This document shows, in pieces, positions 33,601 through 38,119 of a stretch of 64,000 nucleotides of DNA (positions are counted from its first letter, which is position 1; every line of letters starts with the position of its first letter). The stretch comes from Anniella stebbinsi (Eukaryota > Chordata > Lepidosauria > Squamata > Anniellidae): assembly GCA_029215795.1 (NCBI GenBank), contig JARDYH010000005.1:159427814-159491813 (forward strand), in the 5' to 3' direction. Below the pieces are notes generated by a model. The model saw nothing but the letters and a program-made list of their open reading frames with translations. It searched no databases and was not told the origin of the DNA. A program made the translations under genes and the position numbers.

Positions 33601-33993
33601 GAAGGCTCTGTCACCATGTTTTACTGTGCCCTAGGCTACATGGGCTTTCTGGCTGCCATTTCTTTTACGGTGGCTTTCCTAGCCAGGAAGCTGCCTGGGA
33701 CATTCAACGAAGCCAAGTTGATCACCTTCAGCATGCTGGTGTTTTGCAGTGTTTGGGTGTCCTTTGTGCCAACCTACCTGAGCACCAAAGGGAAATATGT
33801 GGCAGCTGTGCAGGTCTTCTCTATCTTGGCTTCCAGTGCTGGGTTACTGGGTTGCATCTTCCTTCCCAAATGCTACATAATTGTACTGAGGCCACATTTG
33901 AATACAAAGGAGCACCTGATGATGAAAAGGAAAAAAATAGGTGCTCCCTATTTTTTTTATTATTGTAATATTCTCAACAAAATACACCTGTAG
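7688..33993 (+). CDS. Vmn2r: Vomeronasal type-2 receptor, gene 1 (six exons, intact)
   Basis: A family C G-protein-coupled receptor of vomeronasal sensory neurons, expected to bind peptide or protein chemosignals. Six exons (7688-7890, 22797-23088, 25946-26785, 29708-29935, 32472-32598 and 33035-33993) sum to 2649 nt, or 882 residues. All junctions are GT-AG and the phases match gene 2. Layout: signal peptide (1-17), Venus-flytrap ligand-binding domain (about 25-520), Cys-rich linker (about 525-585) and seven helices (about 597-845). Hallmarks include [32 protein letters not shown] and [10 protein letters not shown]. The 12.7-kb hAT element sits in intron 1, and intron 3 is also swollen by repeats. 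The stop is displaced relative to gene 2 by one extra A, adding 18 residues. The subfamily is not assigned. Confidence 0.93.
7950..8035. repeat. Short palindromic repeat fragment (ACTACAACTCCCATCA family)
   Basis: Contains CCTTCCCAACCAGGCATT and ACTACAACTCCCATCATGCC, a motif recurring at 41310, 42500, 43680, 58210, 60730 and 60920. In the fuller copies it forms a palindrome. The family is not named with certainty. Confidence 0.6.
8288..8735. repeat. Two direct copies of a ~215-bp repeat
   Basis: Blocks TCATGGT.A.GCTATAT, CTTGCACATT, GGCCCCAACAGTTA and CAGTGCACTTCAATACTG occur once in 8300-8517 and again in 8518-8730. A third, shorter copy lies at 57250-57380 beside the PRY-SPRY remnant. No coding capacity. 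Confidence 0.7.
8835..8995. promoter_or_regulatory. Subterminal GATCCG array, left end (candidate transposase-binding sites)
   Basis: GATCCG or its complement recurs at short intervals in this stretch, matched by 21365-21500 at the other end and by both ends of the shorter MITEs. In Ac, transposase binds short motifs repeated near the ends. A similar role here is inferred by analogy only. Confidence 0.5.
9637..10077. repeat. Three 147-bp tandem units in the left TIR
   Basis: Unit starts (GTTTAT.CATGGCATTT) fall at 9637, 9784 and 9931, and a broken fourth start lies at 10078. The spacing is 147 bp each time. The second and third units look identical and the first has a diverged start. The array is mirrored in the right TIR at about 20284-20725. 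Confidence 0.92.
10113..10720 (+). promoter_or_regulatory. Probable promoter and 5' UTR of the hAT transposase
   Basis: Between the left TIR and the transposase ATG lies a TATA-like TATATATT at 10248-10255, then a pyrimidine-rich stretch, a (TC)n/(TG)n run at 10565-10625 and an A-rich leader ending AAATAAAATG. The ATG at 10721 is the first long-frame start. The transcription start is not determinable. A minus-strand open frame covering the TC/TG run is a low-complexity artefact. Confidence 0.5.
10721..13249 (+). CDS. hAT-superfamily transposase with BED zinc finger (842 aa, intact)
   Basis: Cut-and-paste transposase expected to bind the element ends and excise them in the nucleus. The N-terminus is low-complexity (Ala, Gln and Ser runs). 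A BED zinc finger spans about 172-217 (VWDHF start, Cys188, Cys191, His212 and His216/217). The RNase-H-like core shows FTSDIWSS with Asp358, VTDGGANM with Asp439, the CIAHVFNL signature (Cys458 and His461), a long helical insertion, and [10 protein letters not shown] with Glu797. The C-terminal hAT dimerisation region runs from about 755 to 835 ([16 protein letters not shown]). Length and motifs fit Ac/ZBED-type transposases, and all catalytic positions are present. A domesticated ZBED gene is unlikely because the frame sits between intact TIRs with a target duplication. No AATAAA follows closely, so the transcript may run into the downstream modules. Confidence 0.95.
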   Translation: MKRGTQRGGAPKAAFGRGRSGHGAAAAAAAGTSSRQPTSTPPVKLRRSPLGQQKQAEATQSSACRALFQQHEAGAGSSSGHEEGALYYPAPSLVGEPVNPLTDLFPDLVEVSEVQSEKEDSDVGQEEEQAAPETYSPQSVLSSTHSLAPEVTPQSEGAGRPSVSPQKRQASKVWDHFEVAVDSRFAVCRHCKMSVSRGKMPGHFTTTNLTRHMQRHHQSVLLGTEAGTSQQTGASGKGKQKAPATSASSRPPIPKRLRQATMEEMGWGKYGATRWRFPAPNQITNCIGEMVALDDQPFSLVENAGFKRLMALVVPYYKPPCRTTLSRRVVPSLYQACRELVLGRLCQAEAQKVHFTSDIWSSEGGVHAYLSLTAHWWGASGQEAPRTSGTGKEGCRWALLHTAVMDQSHTAEEITEAMNRMVAGWLGGHQHTRGYMVTDGGANMLKAVRDGGFEGIRCIAHVFNLVVRDGLGGSKAPLPPQIRNLLESCRKVAGHFHHSVKGSRLLREKQQELGLPQHRLVQDVATRWNSTYHMLERMVEQQRVVHEMFRVGDIGIQAPLSRQQWEAMSQLLVVLKPFLEATETLSSSTALLSQVLPVARHLQNQMGEFLEAGDAVTGRRFLPEVREVVTRLRESLSRRVQPLYNERQYMLATMCDPRIKDGLCGQTSRAGWVEMLVTDVRAARDARIGQAEEEPTEAQALSPLSTTSSGGTTTPSRGTGQGFWDKALQAAVGHRGTQPSRRQDDAAAAVQRYLAEQMEDGSIEPLAYWSSRRQMWPDLARVAMDRISCPPSSVPSERVFSMAGDVVTPHRSRLDAEIVEQLVFLKVNLPLLGYPTLMPAGE
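13852..16320 (+). repeat. 17-copy satellite of 144-152-bp units inside the hAT element
   Basis: Units begin GCTAGGTTGCCGCCATTGTG at 13852, 14000, 14152, 14296, 14440, 14588, 14732, 14876, 15024, 15172, 15320, 15464, 15612, 15756, 15900, 16044 and 16188. Unit length is always 144, 148 or 152 bp, because the only variable part is the number of 4-base CCTG/CCCG steps at the end of each unit. The rest looks invariant between copies. Long open frames on both strands (up to 413 codons on the minus strand) follow from the repeat and are not counted as genes. Confidence 0.95.
16320..16757 (+). repeat. Minisatellite of ~30-32-bp units
   Basis: Units start GACTTTGCCT and continue GGAGGGAGCTGTGCCAAACT or GGAGGACCCTGTGCCAAT, alternating over about thirteen copies. 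The first few are shorter, with TCTGCCACTGG. It runs directly into the first exon-like segment at 16758. Confidence 0.9.
16758..19921 (+). CDS. Candidate second spliced gene of the hAT element (466-codon joined frame)
   Basis: Five segments with splice-like borders join into one open frame of 1398 nt: 16758-16802, 17356-17470, 17975-18177, 18396-18510 and 19002-19921. Each internal start follows a C-rich tract and TTCTTTTGCAG, and each end is followed by GTAAG. Phases fit exactly (0, then alternating 0 and 1) with no stop until TAA at 19919. The product would be Pro- and Ala-rich, with five 54-residue repeats plus a partial sixth at the C-terminus. No known domain is recognised. Two further segments (17023-17138 and 18681-18796) share the same borders but break the frame. 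Expression, the true first exon and coding status are inferred, not shown. A noncoding spliced RNA is an equal alternative. Confidence 0.4.
17023..17138 (+). other. Exon-like module A1 (116 bp, frame-breaking)
   Basis: Preceded by TTCTTTTGCAG and followed by GTAAGTG. It begins CCTATGGAACTCTTTGCC. It is open in one frame, but its length (2 mod 3) puts every downstream module into a frame with an early stop. Entered in the other usable phase it hits TAA internally. It is therefore either skipped, or a poison or noncoding exon. Nearly identical to A2 at 18681-18796. Confidence 0.5.
17356..17470 (+). other. Exon-like module B1 (115 bp)
   Basis: Acceptor TTTTGCAG ends at 17355 and donor GTAAGA starts at 17471. 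Open in phase 0 ([10 protein letters not shown] start). The one base left over fits phase-1 module C. Its near-copy B2 lies at 18396-18510. Confidence 0.5.
17487..17655. mobile_element. Half copy of the GTGACCA MITE inside the hAT element
   Basis: GTGGCCATATAGAAAAGAAG through CTGGTCAGCCTAA corresponds to the second half of the 3951-type MITE. It lies in an intron-like spacer between modules B1 and C1. It is older or shorter than the other copies and no target duplication is clear. Confidence 0.75.
17656..17974. other. Spacer before module C1
   Basis: Non-repetitive spacer without the intron tail found before the other modules. It contains two close acceptor-like sites, TTCTTTTGCAG ending at 17924 and at 17974. 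Nothing coding is seen. Confidence 0.5.
17975..18177 (+). other. Exon-like module C1 (203 bp)
   Basis: Begins CCTATGGCACTCTCACTGCC after TTTTGCAG and ends ACTATG before GTAAGTG. Open for 67 codons in phase 1. Its 5' part matches the start of the terminal module C2. Its 3' end and following intron match those of module A (GCCCTCAGGA...), so it is a mosaic of two module types. Confidence 0.5.
18396..18510 (+). other. Exon-like module B2 (115 bp)
   Basis: Copy of B1 with a few substitutions, the same acceptor and donor (GTAAGAG), and the same open phase. The upstream ~130-bp intron tail (CAGGCAGCCCCGTGTGCC...) is duplicated along with it. Confidence 0.5.
18681..18796 (+). other. Exon-like module A2 (116 bp, frame-breaking)
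   Basis: Copy of A1 with matching acceptor and donor (GTAAGCG). It breaks the frame in the same way as A1. Confidence 0.5.
19042..19911 (+). repeat. 162-bp tandem repeat, five copies plus a partial
   Basis: Units beginning GACTTTGCCCATTAAATGCC repeat every 162 bp with almost no differences. One visible variant is CCCCAAAG versus CCCCAATG in the later copies. The sixth copy jumps after about 30 bp to GCCCGCCTTCCAGATTCTG. Confidence 0.95.
19913..19918 (+). terminator. Candidate polyadenylation signal of the hAT transcript(s)
   Basis: AATAAA directly after the 162-bp array, and the first convincing signal downstream of the transposase on this strand. It could serve the second transcript or a readthrough transcript. 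Confidence 0.45.
19922..20251. other. Unique spacer before the right TIR
   Basis: AT-rich sequence with a small local duplication (TAGGATCTGAATA, twice near 20041-20080). No gene seen. Confidence 0.4.
20252..21519 (-). repeat. Right terminal inverted repeat of the hAT element
   Basis: Inverted copy of the left TIR, including the three 147-bp units (about 20284-20725) and the outer GATCCG array (21365-21500). Differences from the left TIR are sparse, for example TATACCTCGGTC versus TATAACTCAGTC in the reversed sense. It ends CACATCCCTA at 21519. Confidence 0.93.
21528..22185 (+). repeat. Interspersed repeat, probably a CR1-like LINE 3' end, split by a MITE
   Basis: Reads ATTCACTACCACAAAATG, then after the MITE insertion GGCCATCAATTTGGATGG, AGTTGGATAAATTC, TGGACTAGATGGACC and GATCTAGCATTGCTCTTATG. 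The same family lies in reverse at 25349-25552. Assignment to CR1 is from memory of squamate repeat style and is uncertain. Confidence 0.55.
21579..21897. mobile_element. hAT-like MITE, 319 bp, with 8-bp target duplication
   Basis: TAGGGTGACCAGATAAAATC to TTTTATCTGGTCACCCTA. The flanks GTGGTGGC (21571-21578) and GTGATGGC (21898-21905) differ at one base. It interrupts the interspersed repeat that resumes immediately afterwards. Confidence 0.88.
22797..23088 (+). CDS. Vmn2r: V2R gene 1, exon 2
   Basis: Acceptor TTCTCATTCCAG, then G completing the proline codon of exon 1, then 97 codons to the donor GTAAGG. Encodes the first lobe of the Venus-flytrap domain with [28 protein letters not shown] and [14 protein letters not shown], classic V2R motifs. 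Confidence 0.93.
23170..23349. mobile_element. Partial GTGACCA-family MITE
   Basis: Second half of the element, from GGCCCTGCCTTCTTTTG to CTGGTCAGCCTA, in intron 2 of V2R gene 1. No target duplication. Confidence 0.75.
23368..23539. mobile_element. Monomeric GTGACCA-family MITE
   Basis: TAGGGAGACCATATGG to TATCTGGTCACTCTA, 172 bp: a single-palindrome version of the element. This supports the idea that the 320-bp form is a dimer. Flanks show no clear duplication. Confidence 0.65.
24018..24050 (+). repeat. (ATT)n microsatellite
   Basis: ATT repeats with one interruption, in intron 2 of V2R gene 1. Confidence 0.85.
24060..24510. repeat. Diverged tandem units (~115-130 bp) with TGCCAAG.TTCATCTC
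   Basis: Blocks AATCAACAGAT, CTTGAAAC.TGGCA, CATGATGCCAAG.TTCATC and TTAGCTTTAAAAAT recur three to four times in order. The style recalls the chained units in the hAT TIRs (AAACTTGGCACATT, TTTTTAAAG) and the array at 50438-50700. This may be a remnant of a related transposon end. Confidence 0.6.
24559..24602 (+). repeat. (AAT)n microsatellite, probable LINE tail on the minus strand
   Basis: About fourteen AAT units followed by TATTTATTTATTACCCACC, which reads on the minus strand as a LINE-like 3' end (GGTGGGTAATAAATAAATA). Confidence 0.7.
25349..25552 (-). repeat. Interspersed repeat, reverse copy of the 21528-22185 family
   Basis: AAGAACATAAGAAGAGCCC, CATCTAGTCCAGCATTCTG, CACACAGTGGCCAAC and GCACATAGCCATCAGGAC match the family in reverse orientation. 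Confidence 0.65.
25946..26785 (+). CDS. Vmn2r: V2R gene 1, exon 3
   Basis: 280 codons, phase 0 at both ends, acceptor GTTACTAG and donor GTAAGG. It starts [10 protein letters not shown], contains [20 protein letters not shown] and ends in AFHAMITAL and PWQ. This is the core of the ligand-binding domain. Against gene 2 it shows many replacements (for example TRICIAF versus SGICIAF and LVYYGDSD versus LIHYGDSD). Confidence 0.95.
27094..27751. mobile_element. Foldback DNA element with ~230-bp TIRs
   Basis: Begins TGTCAGGTTTCCCAATCC and ends with the inverted GGAAACCTGACA. The arms remain complementary through TGGTTACACACTTCAGAAAT and the AAGCTATA blocks. GGGCA occurs just outside both ends (27089-27093 and 27752-27756), a possible 5-bp target duplication. 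No coding capacity. It lies in intron 3 of V2R gene 1 and is absent from gene 2. Confidence 0.75.
27765..28090. repeat. Palindromic repeat
   Basis: GACCACCACAGCCCA-type and GGCTTATTTAAG arms near 27768-27800 are matched in reverse by CTTAAATAAGCC and GGGCTGTGGTGGTCA near 28055-28087. GGAGGGGAAAACAACCCTCC is a further local palindrome. Probably a MITE; ends not resolved. Confidence 0.6.
28285..29361. mobile_element. Non-autonomous hAT MITE, 1077 bp, diverged subfamily
   Basis: TAGGGGTGTGCAGCAG to CCATGCACACCCCTA, flanked by perfect CTACTCAC duplications (28277-28284 and 29362-29369). Subterminal GATCCAAT-type arrays are degraded relative to the other copies. The interior has nested hairpins around AACAGGC and GTGATGTCATCACT. 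Gene 2 keeps the uninterrupted target region near 49405-49425. Confidence 0.9.
29708..29935 (+). CDS. Vmn2r: V2R gene 1, exon 4
   Basis: 76 codons, phase 0 at both ends, acceptor TTTTTCTAG and donor GTAGGA. Encodes [25 protein letters not shown] and the exon end WPKWFNQ, the close of the ligand-binding domain. Confidence 0.94.
30300..30640 (+). repeat. Degraded LINE 3' end (L2/CR1 type)
   Basis: The frame [12 protein letters not shown] is the C-terminal tail of a non-LTR reverse-transcriptase ORF. It is followed by a T-rich 3' UTR and CTACTAATAAATC. Only the extreme 3' part is present. Confidence 0.6.
30809..31361. mobile_element. Solo LTR (553 bp) with 5-bp target duplication
   Basis: Starts TGTCATAG and ends CATGACA, a TG...CA inverted pair, with GTTTA directly outside both ends (30804-30808 and 31362-31366). 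It contains CTATAAAG near 30838 and AATAAA-type signals on both strands near 30870-30885, so orientation is not settled. A short acidic minus-strand frame (31118-31357) lies within it. No internal retroelement genes remain. Class (Gypsy-like or other) unknown. Confidence 0.7.
31531..32389. mobile_element. hAT-like MITE, 859 bp, with 8-bp target duplication
   Basis: TAGGGTTGCCATATTATG to CGTATGGCAACCCTA, flanked by CCATCAGC on both sides (31523-31530 and 32390-32397). V2R gene 2 has the unfilled site, CCATCAGCACAG, near 51480. GC-rich interior with a G-run (31671-31682) and an (AAGG)n run (31963-31985). Overlapping open frames on both strands are not supported. Confidence 0.9.
32472..32598 (+). 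CDS. Vmn2r: V2R gene 1, exon 5 (Cys-rich linker)
   Basis: 127 nt, acceptor GTCTTTTAG and donor GTAGGT. Encodes [29 protein letters not shown] and a final G that completes the Asp codon of exon 6. This Cys-rich segment couples the ligand-binding domain to the helices in family C receptors. Confidence 0.94.
33035..33993 (+). CDS. Vmn2r: V2R gene 1, exon 6 (seven-helix domain)
   Basis: Acceptor CTTCTTTTCAG. Opens with [15 protein letters not shown], then seven membrane segments (TM1 around [12 protein letters not shown]) with the V2R signatures [21 protein letters not shown] and [14 protein letters not shown]. Bases 33053-33437 are identical to 53574-53958 of gene 2. Near the end gene 1 has seven A where gene 2 has six, which skips the shared TAG and adds 18 residues before TAG at 33991. 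Confidence 0.95.
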
Positions 33994-34288
33994 CAATACC
34001 ATGGACATGGTTTGAAACATTATGATAATGATCCTCCCATCTGAGTCTATGGATGACACAAAAAAGCCCATTAGATATTCTCGCTTATCAGTCAACTTAT
34101 CAGAAATGACATAATTACAATTCTCACTTTTTAATGCAATGAACATATCACTGCGAGTGATGGAATGCATCAATATGACAATTTTAATGGCAAGACTGTT
34201 GGGACAGGGACTTTTCTCTTTGTTTTTGTATTACTCTGTAAACTGTCATGGATAGTATACCTGCTATATAAATATAATAACAACATAA

Positions 34289-34294
34289 AATAAA
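34289..34294 (+). terminator. Possible polyadenylation signal of V2R gene 1
   Basis: AATAAA about 300 bases beyond the stop codon. It is the nearest canonical signal on the strand. Use is unproven. Confidence 0.35.
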
Positions 34295-34569
34295 CACCTC
34301 CAGGAGATGGGTTGAAGTTTTTACAAATTCAGCTCTCCCAAATGAGGAAATTGTAAGTGAAGGATCCTGCCTTAGTCATGCCTAGGGCAAACCCACTGAA
34401 ATCAATTGAATTGAATGAGTTATTACCAACAGAAGTGGCACTGGTTTCGATGGGTCCTACTATTCTAAGTATGACTAATGTAAGCAGTAATAGGTTTTGT
34501 ACAATCTCACATATTCTCACAATGTATCCACACTTTCCATTGGCCATTCAGCTCCAGTCCTCTTCCTCC

Positions 34570-35232
34570 ACAAGGTAGGGATATGAAGCTCAGGGTAGCA
34601 GGACAGCAGGACAGCTTAGGCTGCTAGACCAGCTACATCCTCATCTGGCCAGAGATAGCCTAGCTACAGTTATCCCTGCTCTGATAAGTTCTTGTCTGGA
34701 TTACTGCAATGTGTTATACGTGGGGCTCCCTTTGGAAACGGTCTGGCCCGATTCAAGGTGCTGGTTCTAACCTATAAAGCCTTACACAGCTTGGGACCAC
34801 AATACCTGATGGAATGCCTCTCCTGACACGAACCTACCCGTACACTACAATCCACATCTAAGGTCCTCCTCCGGTTGCCTACTCTGAGGGAAGCACGGAG
34901 GGTGGTAACAAGGGAGAGGGCCTTTTCAGTGGTGGCCCCCCAATTATGGAATGATCTCCCCGACGAGGCTCGCCTGGCGCCAACATTGTTATCTTTCCTC
35001 TTTCATTGTCAAGACTTTCCTCTTCTCCCAGGCATTTAACAGCAGATGATGAGGGTTTTGTGTTGTTGTTGTGCTTTGACCCAGAATTGTTGTTTTAAAG
35101 GATATTGTAATTATAACTTGTTTTTATGTTTTATGGTTTCAAATTTTGTATATCGGTGTTTTTAATGTTGAATGTTTTTAATTGTTGTAAACTGCCCAGA
35201 GAGCTTTGGCTATGGGGCGGTATATAAATTGA

Positions 35233-35280
<48 letters not shown>
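34570..35280 (+). mobile_element. 3' end of an L2/CR1-type LINE with (AAT)n tail
   Basis: Frames recall the end of a non-LTR reverse transcriptase (LDYCNVLY, LTYKALHSLGPQYL, RAFSVVAPQLWNDLP), with frameshifts and a stop. It is followed by a T-rich 3' UTR, CTATGGGGCGGTATATAAATTG and about fourteen AAT units (35238-35279). 5'-truncated and inactive. Confidence 0.75.
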
Positions 35281-35281
<1 letters not shown>

Positions 35282-35299
35282 TAACTTTTATACTGTAGT

Positions 35300-35413
35300 T
35301 AAAAAAAATTAAATTTATATTATATTTCATATTGTATTTTTTGGTTTTAATTGGTTTGAACCTCCTAGAGAGCTTCAGCAATTGAGCGATATAGAAATGT
35401 AATAAATAAATAA
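35300..35413 (+). repeat. Second LINE-like 3' tail
   Basis: CTAGAGAGCTTCAGCAATTGAGCGATATAG (split here across the motif) and an AAATAAATAAATAAAT end resemble the 3' terminus of a related LINE. Confidence 0.5.
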
Positions 35414-35504
35414 ATTGCTGCTATTGCCATGTTGGGGAGAAAATCATAAAGAGTGGCTTCTTGCACAGCTCCCCCTCACTGCCACCCCCATCCCAGCCAT
35501 ATGT

Positions 35505-36027
35505 AATAGGGCTGTGCAAGCTTCGAGCCTCAGATTTGAAAATGCGAATCATGGAGGCCGTTTTATGGCATATCGACCATTTTATGACAGATCTGCCCTT
35601 TCCTTGCACAACCCTAGGCCCCCATACAGCCTACAACTCTCAGCTTGCAATGCCTGGGAGTTCTGTACTTACCGGGGCCTAGGAATAGAAAGCATACGTG
35701 TCCTGGCTCCTGCCATTGCCTCCTCCGCCCGATCACCGGCTTCCTAGCACAATTGCTGGCTTCCCTGTGAGATCAGCCACTGTCGGCACGATCCAGAATA
35801 CTGCATTGGCCCTGGAGGAGTCTCTGAATGTTCTGCAGGTGCCCTGCAGCTGCCTGCTTCCCCCAAGAGCTGCTCACTTCCTCTCAGGGGAAGTAGATGG
35901 CTGCAGGGAACCTGCAGAGCATGCAGGGACCCCTCCAGGGTCAACACAGTATTCTGGATCGCACTGGCAGTGGCCGATCTCACAGGGAAGACAAAAAGGA
36001 AAAAACACCATGCACAAAAACATAAAG
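35505..36027. repeat. Left part of an older palindromic repeat split by the Penelope-like element
   Basis: Starts near TAGGGCTGTGCAAGC. Blocks ATTTTATGACAGATC, CCTTGCACAACC and CCATACAGCCTACAACT return in reverse at 40942-41160, after the retroelement. The ends recall the hAT-type TAGGG..GTGCA tip. No target duplication was resolved. Confidence 0.6.
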
Positions 36028-36265
36028 CACATAGCACTCTCAGTCCCCTCCACATCACACATTATCCTCGAAAGCCCAGCACATATTAGGAATCACATTA
36101 TAAAATTGTATAATCTCCTTACAAACCAGCACGTATTCAGCATTGTGCCCTATTTTATCAAAAGCCCTCACTTTCTACATACATAACATCCTTGGTCTAG
36201 AAAACACACAAAATGTTCTTGCTTATTCTTAAGGTGCCCTTCATTGCTGTTGTTATCCATTTCTA
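36028..36265 (+). repeat. PLE inverted repeat, left arm
   Basis: Reverse complement of 40509-40746 with few differences (for example CACGTATTCAGC versus CATGTATTCAGC when read in the same sense). Such inverted 5' extensions are reported for Penelope-like elements. Confidence 0.85.
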
Positions 36266-36337
36266 ATTTGATTATTAACATCAATAAACAGAGTTCAAGA
36301 ATTTACATAACACCAGAGTTTATCTCTTTTACACCCA
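36266..36337 (+). repeat. PLE direct repeat, left copy (pseudo-LTR piece)
   Basis: 72 bp starting ATTTGATTATTAACATC and ending TTTTACACCCA, identical by eye to 40870-40941. Confidence 0.9.
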
Positions 36338-36390
36338 TGCTGCATGATGTTTTTTTTTCCTTTTCGTCTTCGCTACTGTTATCACGGGAA

Positions 36391-36966
36391 ATGGCGTGGG
36401 ACAACACTCTCAGCTATACCAAAGAACACTTGGATCAACTATTAAAGAGACCTCCTATTTTTGAAGATTCTCCCTCGACAAACAATGGCTCCTTACACAA
36501 ACTAGAAAGATTGAACAAGAACAAGATCAAAAATGAGCTTCATGCCTCCACCCTCACTGAATATTGCGGGCACCAACGAATCCCTAGAGGACTGAGGATA
36601 CAAAAGGAACCATGGATATTCCACGAGAATCCTGAATTTGTAAAAAAGTGGTGTGCAATTTTGAACAAATGCTCACAGGATTTGATGATCCTAATAATAG
36701 AGACTTCCTTGGAGATTAATAAACCCATACTTGAACAGATAGAAGAAGAAACCAATTACACATCCAACGATCTGGACAAAAAACTTGCAGCAATGGACAC
36801 AGAATTTAAAAAATTTCAAGAAGAACTAAAAGATTTCAAACATAAGAAATTCAGTAGAGATAAGGAAGATTATGTTAGAAATAAGGTCTACCCATGGACA
36901 ATGGGACCAAAGAAGAAAAGGGTCACTTTTGCTAGCAATTCAGATTATTCGGATCAATCAGATTAG
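36391..36966 (+). CDS. PLE N-terminal coding fragment
   Basis: An open frame from ATG 36391 (MAWDNTLSY) to TAG 36966, about 191 codons; an upstream in-frame ATG at 36244 lies in the terminal repeat. The second half is a charged helical, probably coiled-coil region (EQIEEE, DLDKKLAAM). A basic PKKKRV near the end would suit a nuclear signal. No domain is recognised. Position relative to the reverse transcriptase fits the poorly conserved PLE N-terminus. Probably part of one original long frame, now interrupted. Confidence 0.5.
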   Translation: MAWDNTLSYTKEHLDQLLKRPPIFEDSPSTNNGSLHKLERLNKNKIKNELHASTLTEYCGHQRIPRGLRIQKEPWIFHENPEFVKKWCAILNKCSQDLMILIIETSLEINKPILEQIEEETNYTSNDLDKKLAAMDTEFKKFQEELKDFKHKKFSRDKEDYVRNKVYPWTMGPKKKRVTFASNSDYSDQSD

Positions 36967-37277
36967 GAAACCACCATGGGGGATCAGGGTGAATCTTCTT
37001 TGAATTCCACATGGAATCGTTCTTTTCCAGAAACTTCCAAAAAAACCCCAGCAAAATAAAACAGCCTCCTACAAGGATGACAACACGAACCAAAGGATAC
37101 AATGACAGGCAACCAAGGAGGAAGACGTAATTGTTGTCAATCTCTCCAGCACTGCTTTATCACCCCTTCAGACTCAGGTCTTAAATAAAGGACTTCCCTT
37201 TGTGCCTACACCACAACACAACATAGTACAAACAAGGTTTGACCTCTTCCACTTTTTTTGAAACATCAAGTTGAAAC

Positions 37278-38109
37278 TAGGGATGTGCACTGGATCGGAC
37301 CCAATCCACGATCCGAGTCCGGTCCAGTGGGAAATCAGATAAATTATCCGATTTCTGATCCGACAGCTGGATCGGCCGATCCAATCCGAACCAGTCTGAA
37401 AAGGCTCTGAACCGGTTCGGCGGATCGGCGGATCAGCGGGCGCCCACTGGCGCCCACCGCCACTTCCATTGGCGGGCGCCAGTGGGTGCCCGCCGATGAA
37501 AGTGGACAGCGGGGGGGGAGGAGGGGGGCGCTTACCTTTCCGGCCCGTCCGCTCCCGTCCGGCGCTGGTGGCTACTACCAGCGGGCTCCGCGGCCTGCTC
37601 CAGGGTGGCGCGCCGGGTGATCACCCGGCGCGCTACTCTAGAGCAAGCCGCAAAGCCGGCTGGCGGTAGCCGCCGGCGCCGGACGGGAGCGAACGGCCCT
37701 AACAGTTAAGCAGTGGAGGGGAAGGGGGCTTACCCCCCCCAGAGCCATCCGCTTCTATCCGCGGGCGCCCACGGGCGCAAGCGGAAGGAAGCGGACGGCC
37801 CCAGGGGGGTAGGGAGCACGGGGGAGGGGGCTTACCTGCCGGGGCCATCCACAGCAGACGGCTCCGGGGGGGAGAAAGTTAGGCCCCCCCTCACCCACCC
37901 GCCGCCATTTTTTCCTCATAGACTTGCATTGCAATGCAAGTCTATGGGGGGGGGAAATGGCGGCCGATCCAAAAATTTACGATTTTTGGATCGGGATCAG
38001 ACTCGATCCGGTCCGGGGGGCCTCCAATTTTGTCCGAACCGATCCATGACAAAATTGGAGGTCCCGATCCGGGTCCCGATCCGATCCGGGGGGTCCGTGC
38101 ACATCCCTA
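37278..38109. mobile_element. Non-autonomous hAT MITE, 832 bp, inside the PLE
   Basis: TAGGGATGTGCACTGG to CGTGCACATCCCTA, flanked by perfect GTTGAAAC duplications (37270-37277 and 38110-38117). Closely related to the 2509-3582 copy, with the same GATCCG ends and CACCCGGCGCG hairpin core, but with an internal deletion (TGATCACCC instead of the longer stem). Confidence 0.93.
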
Positions 38110-38119
38110 GTTGAAACAC

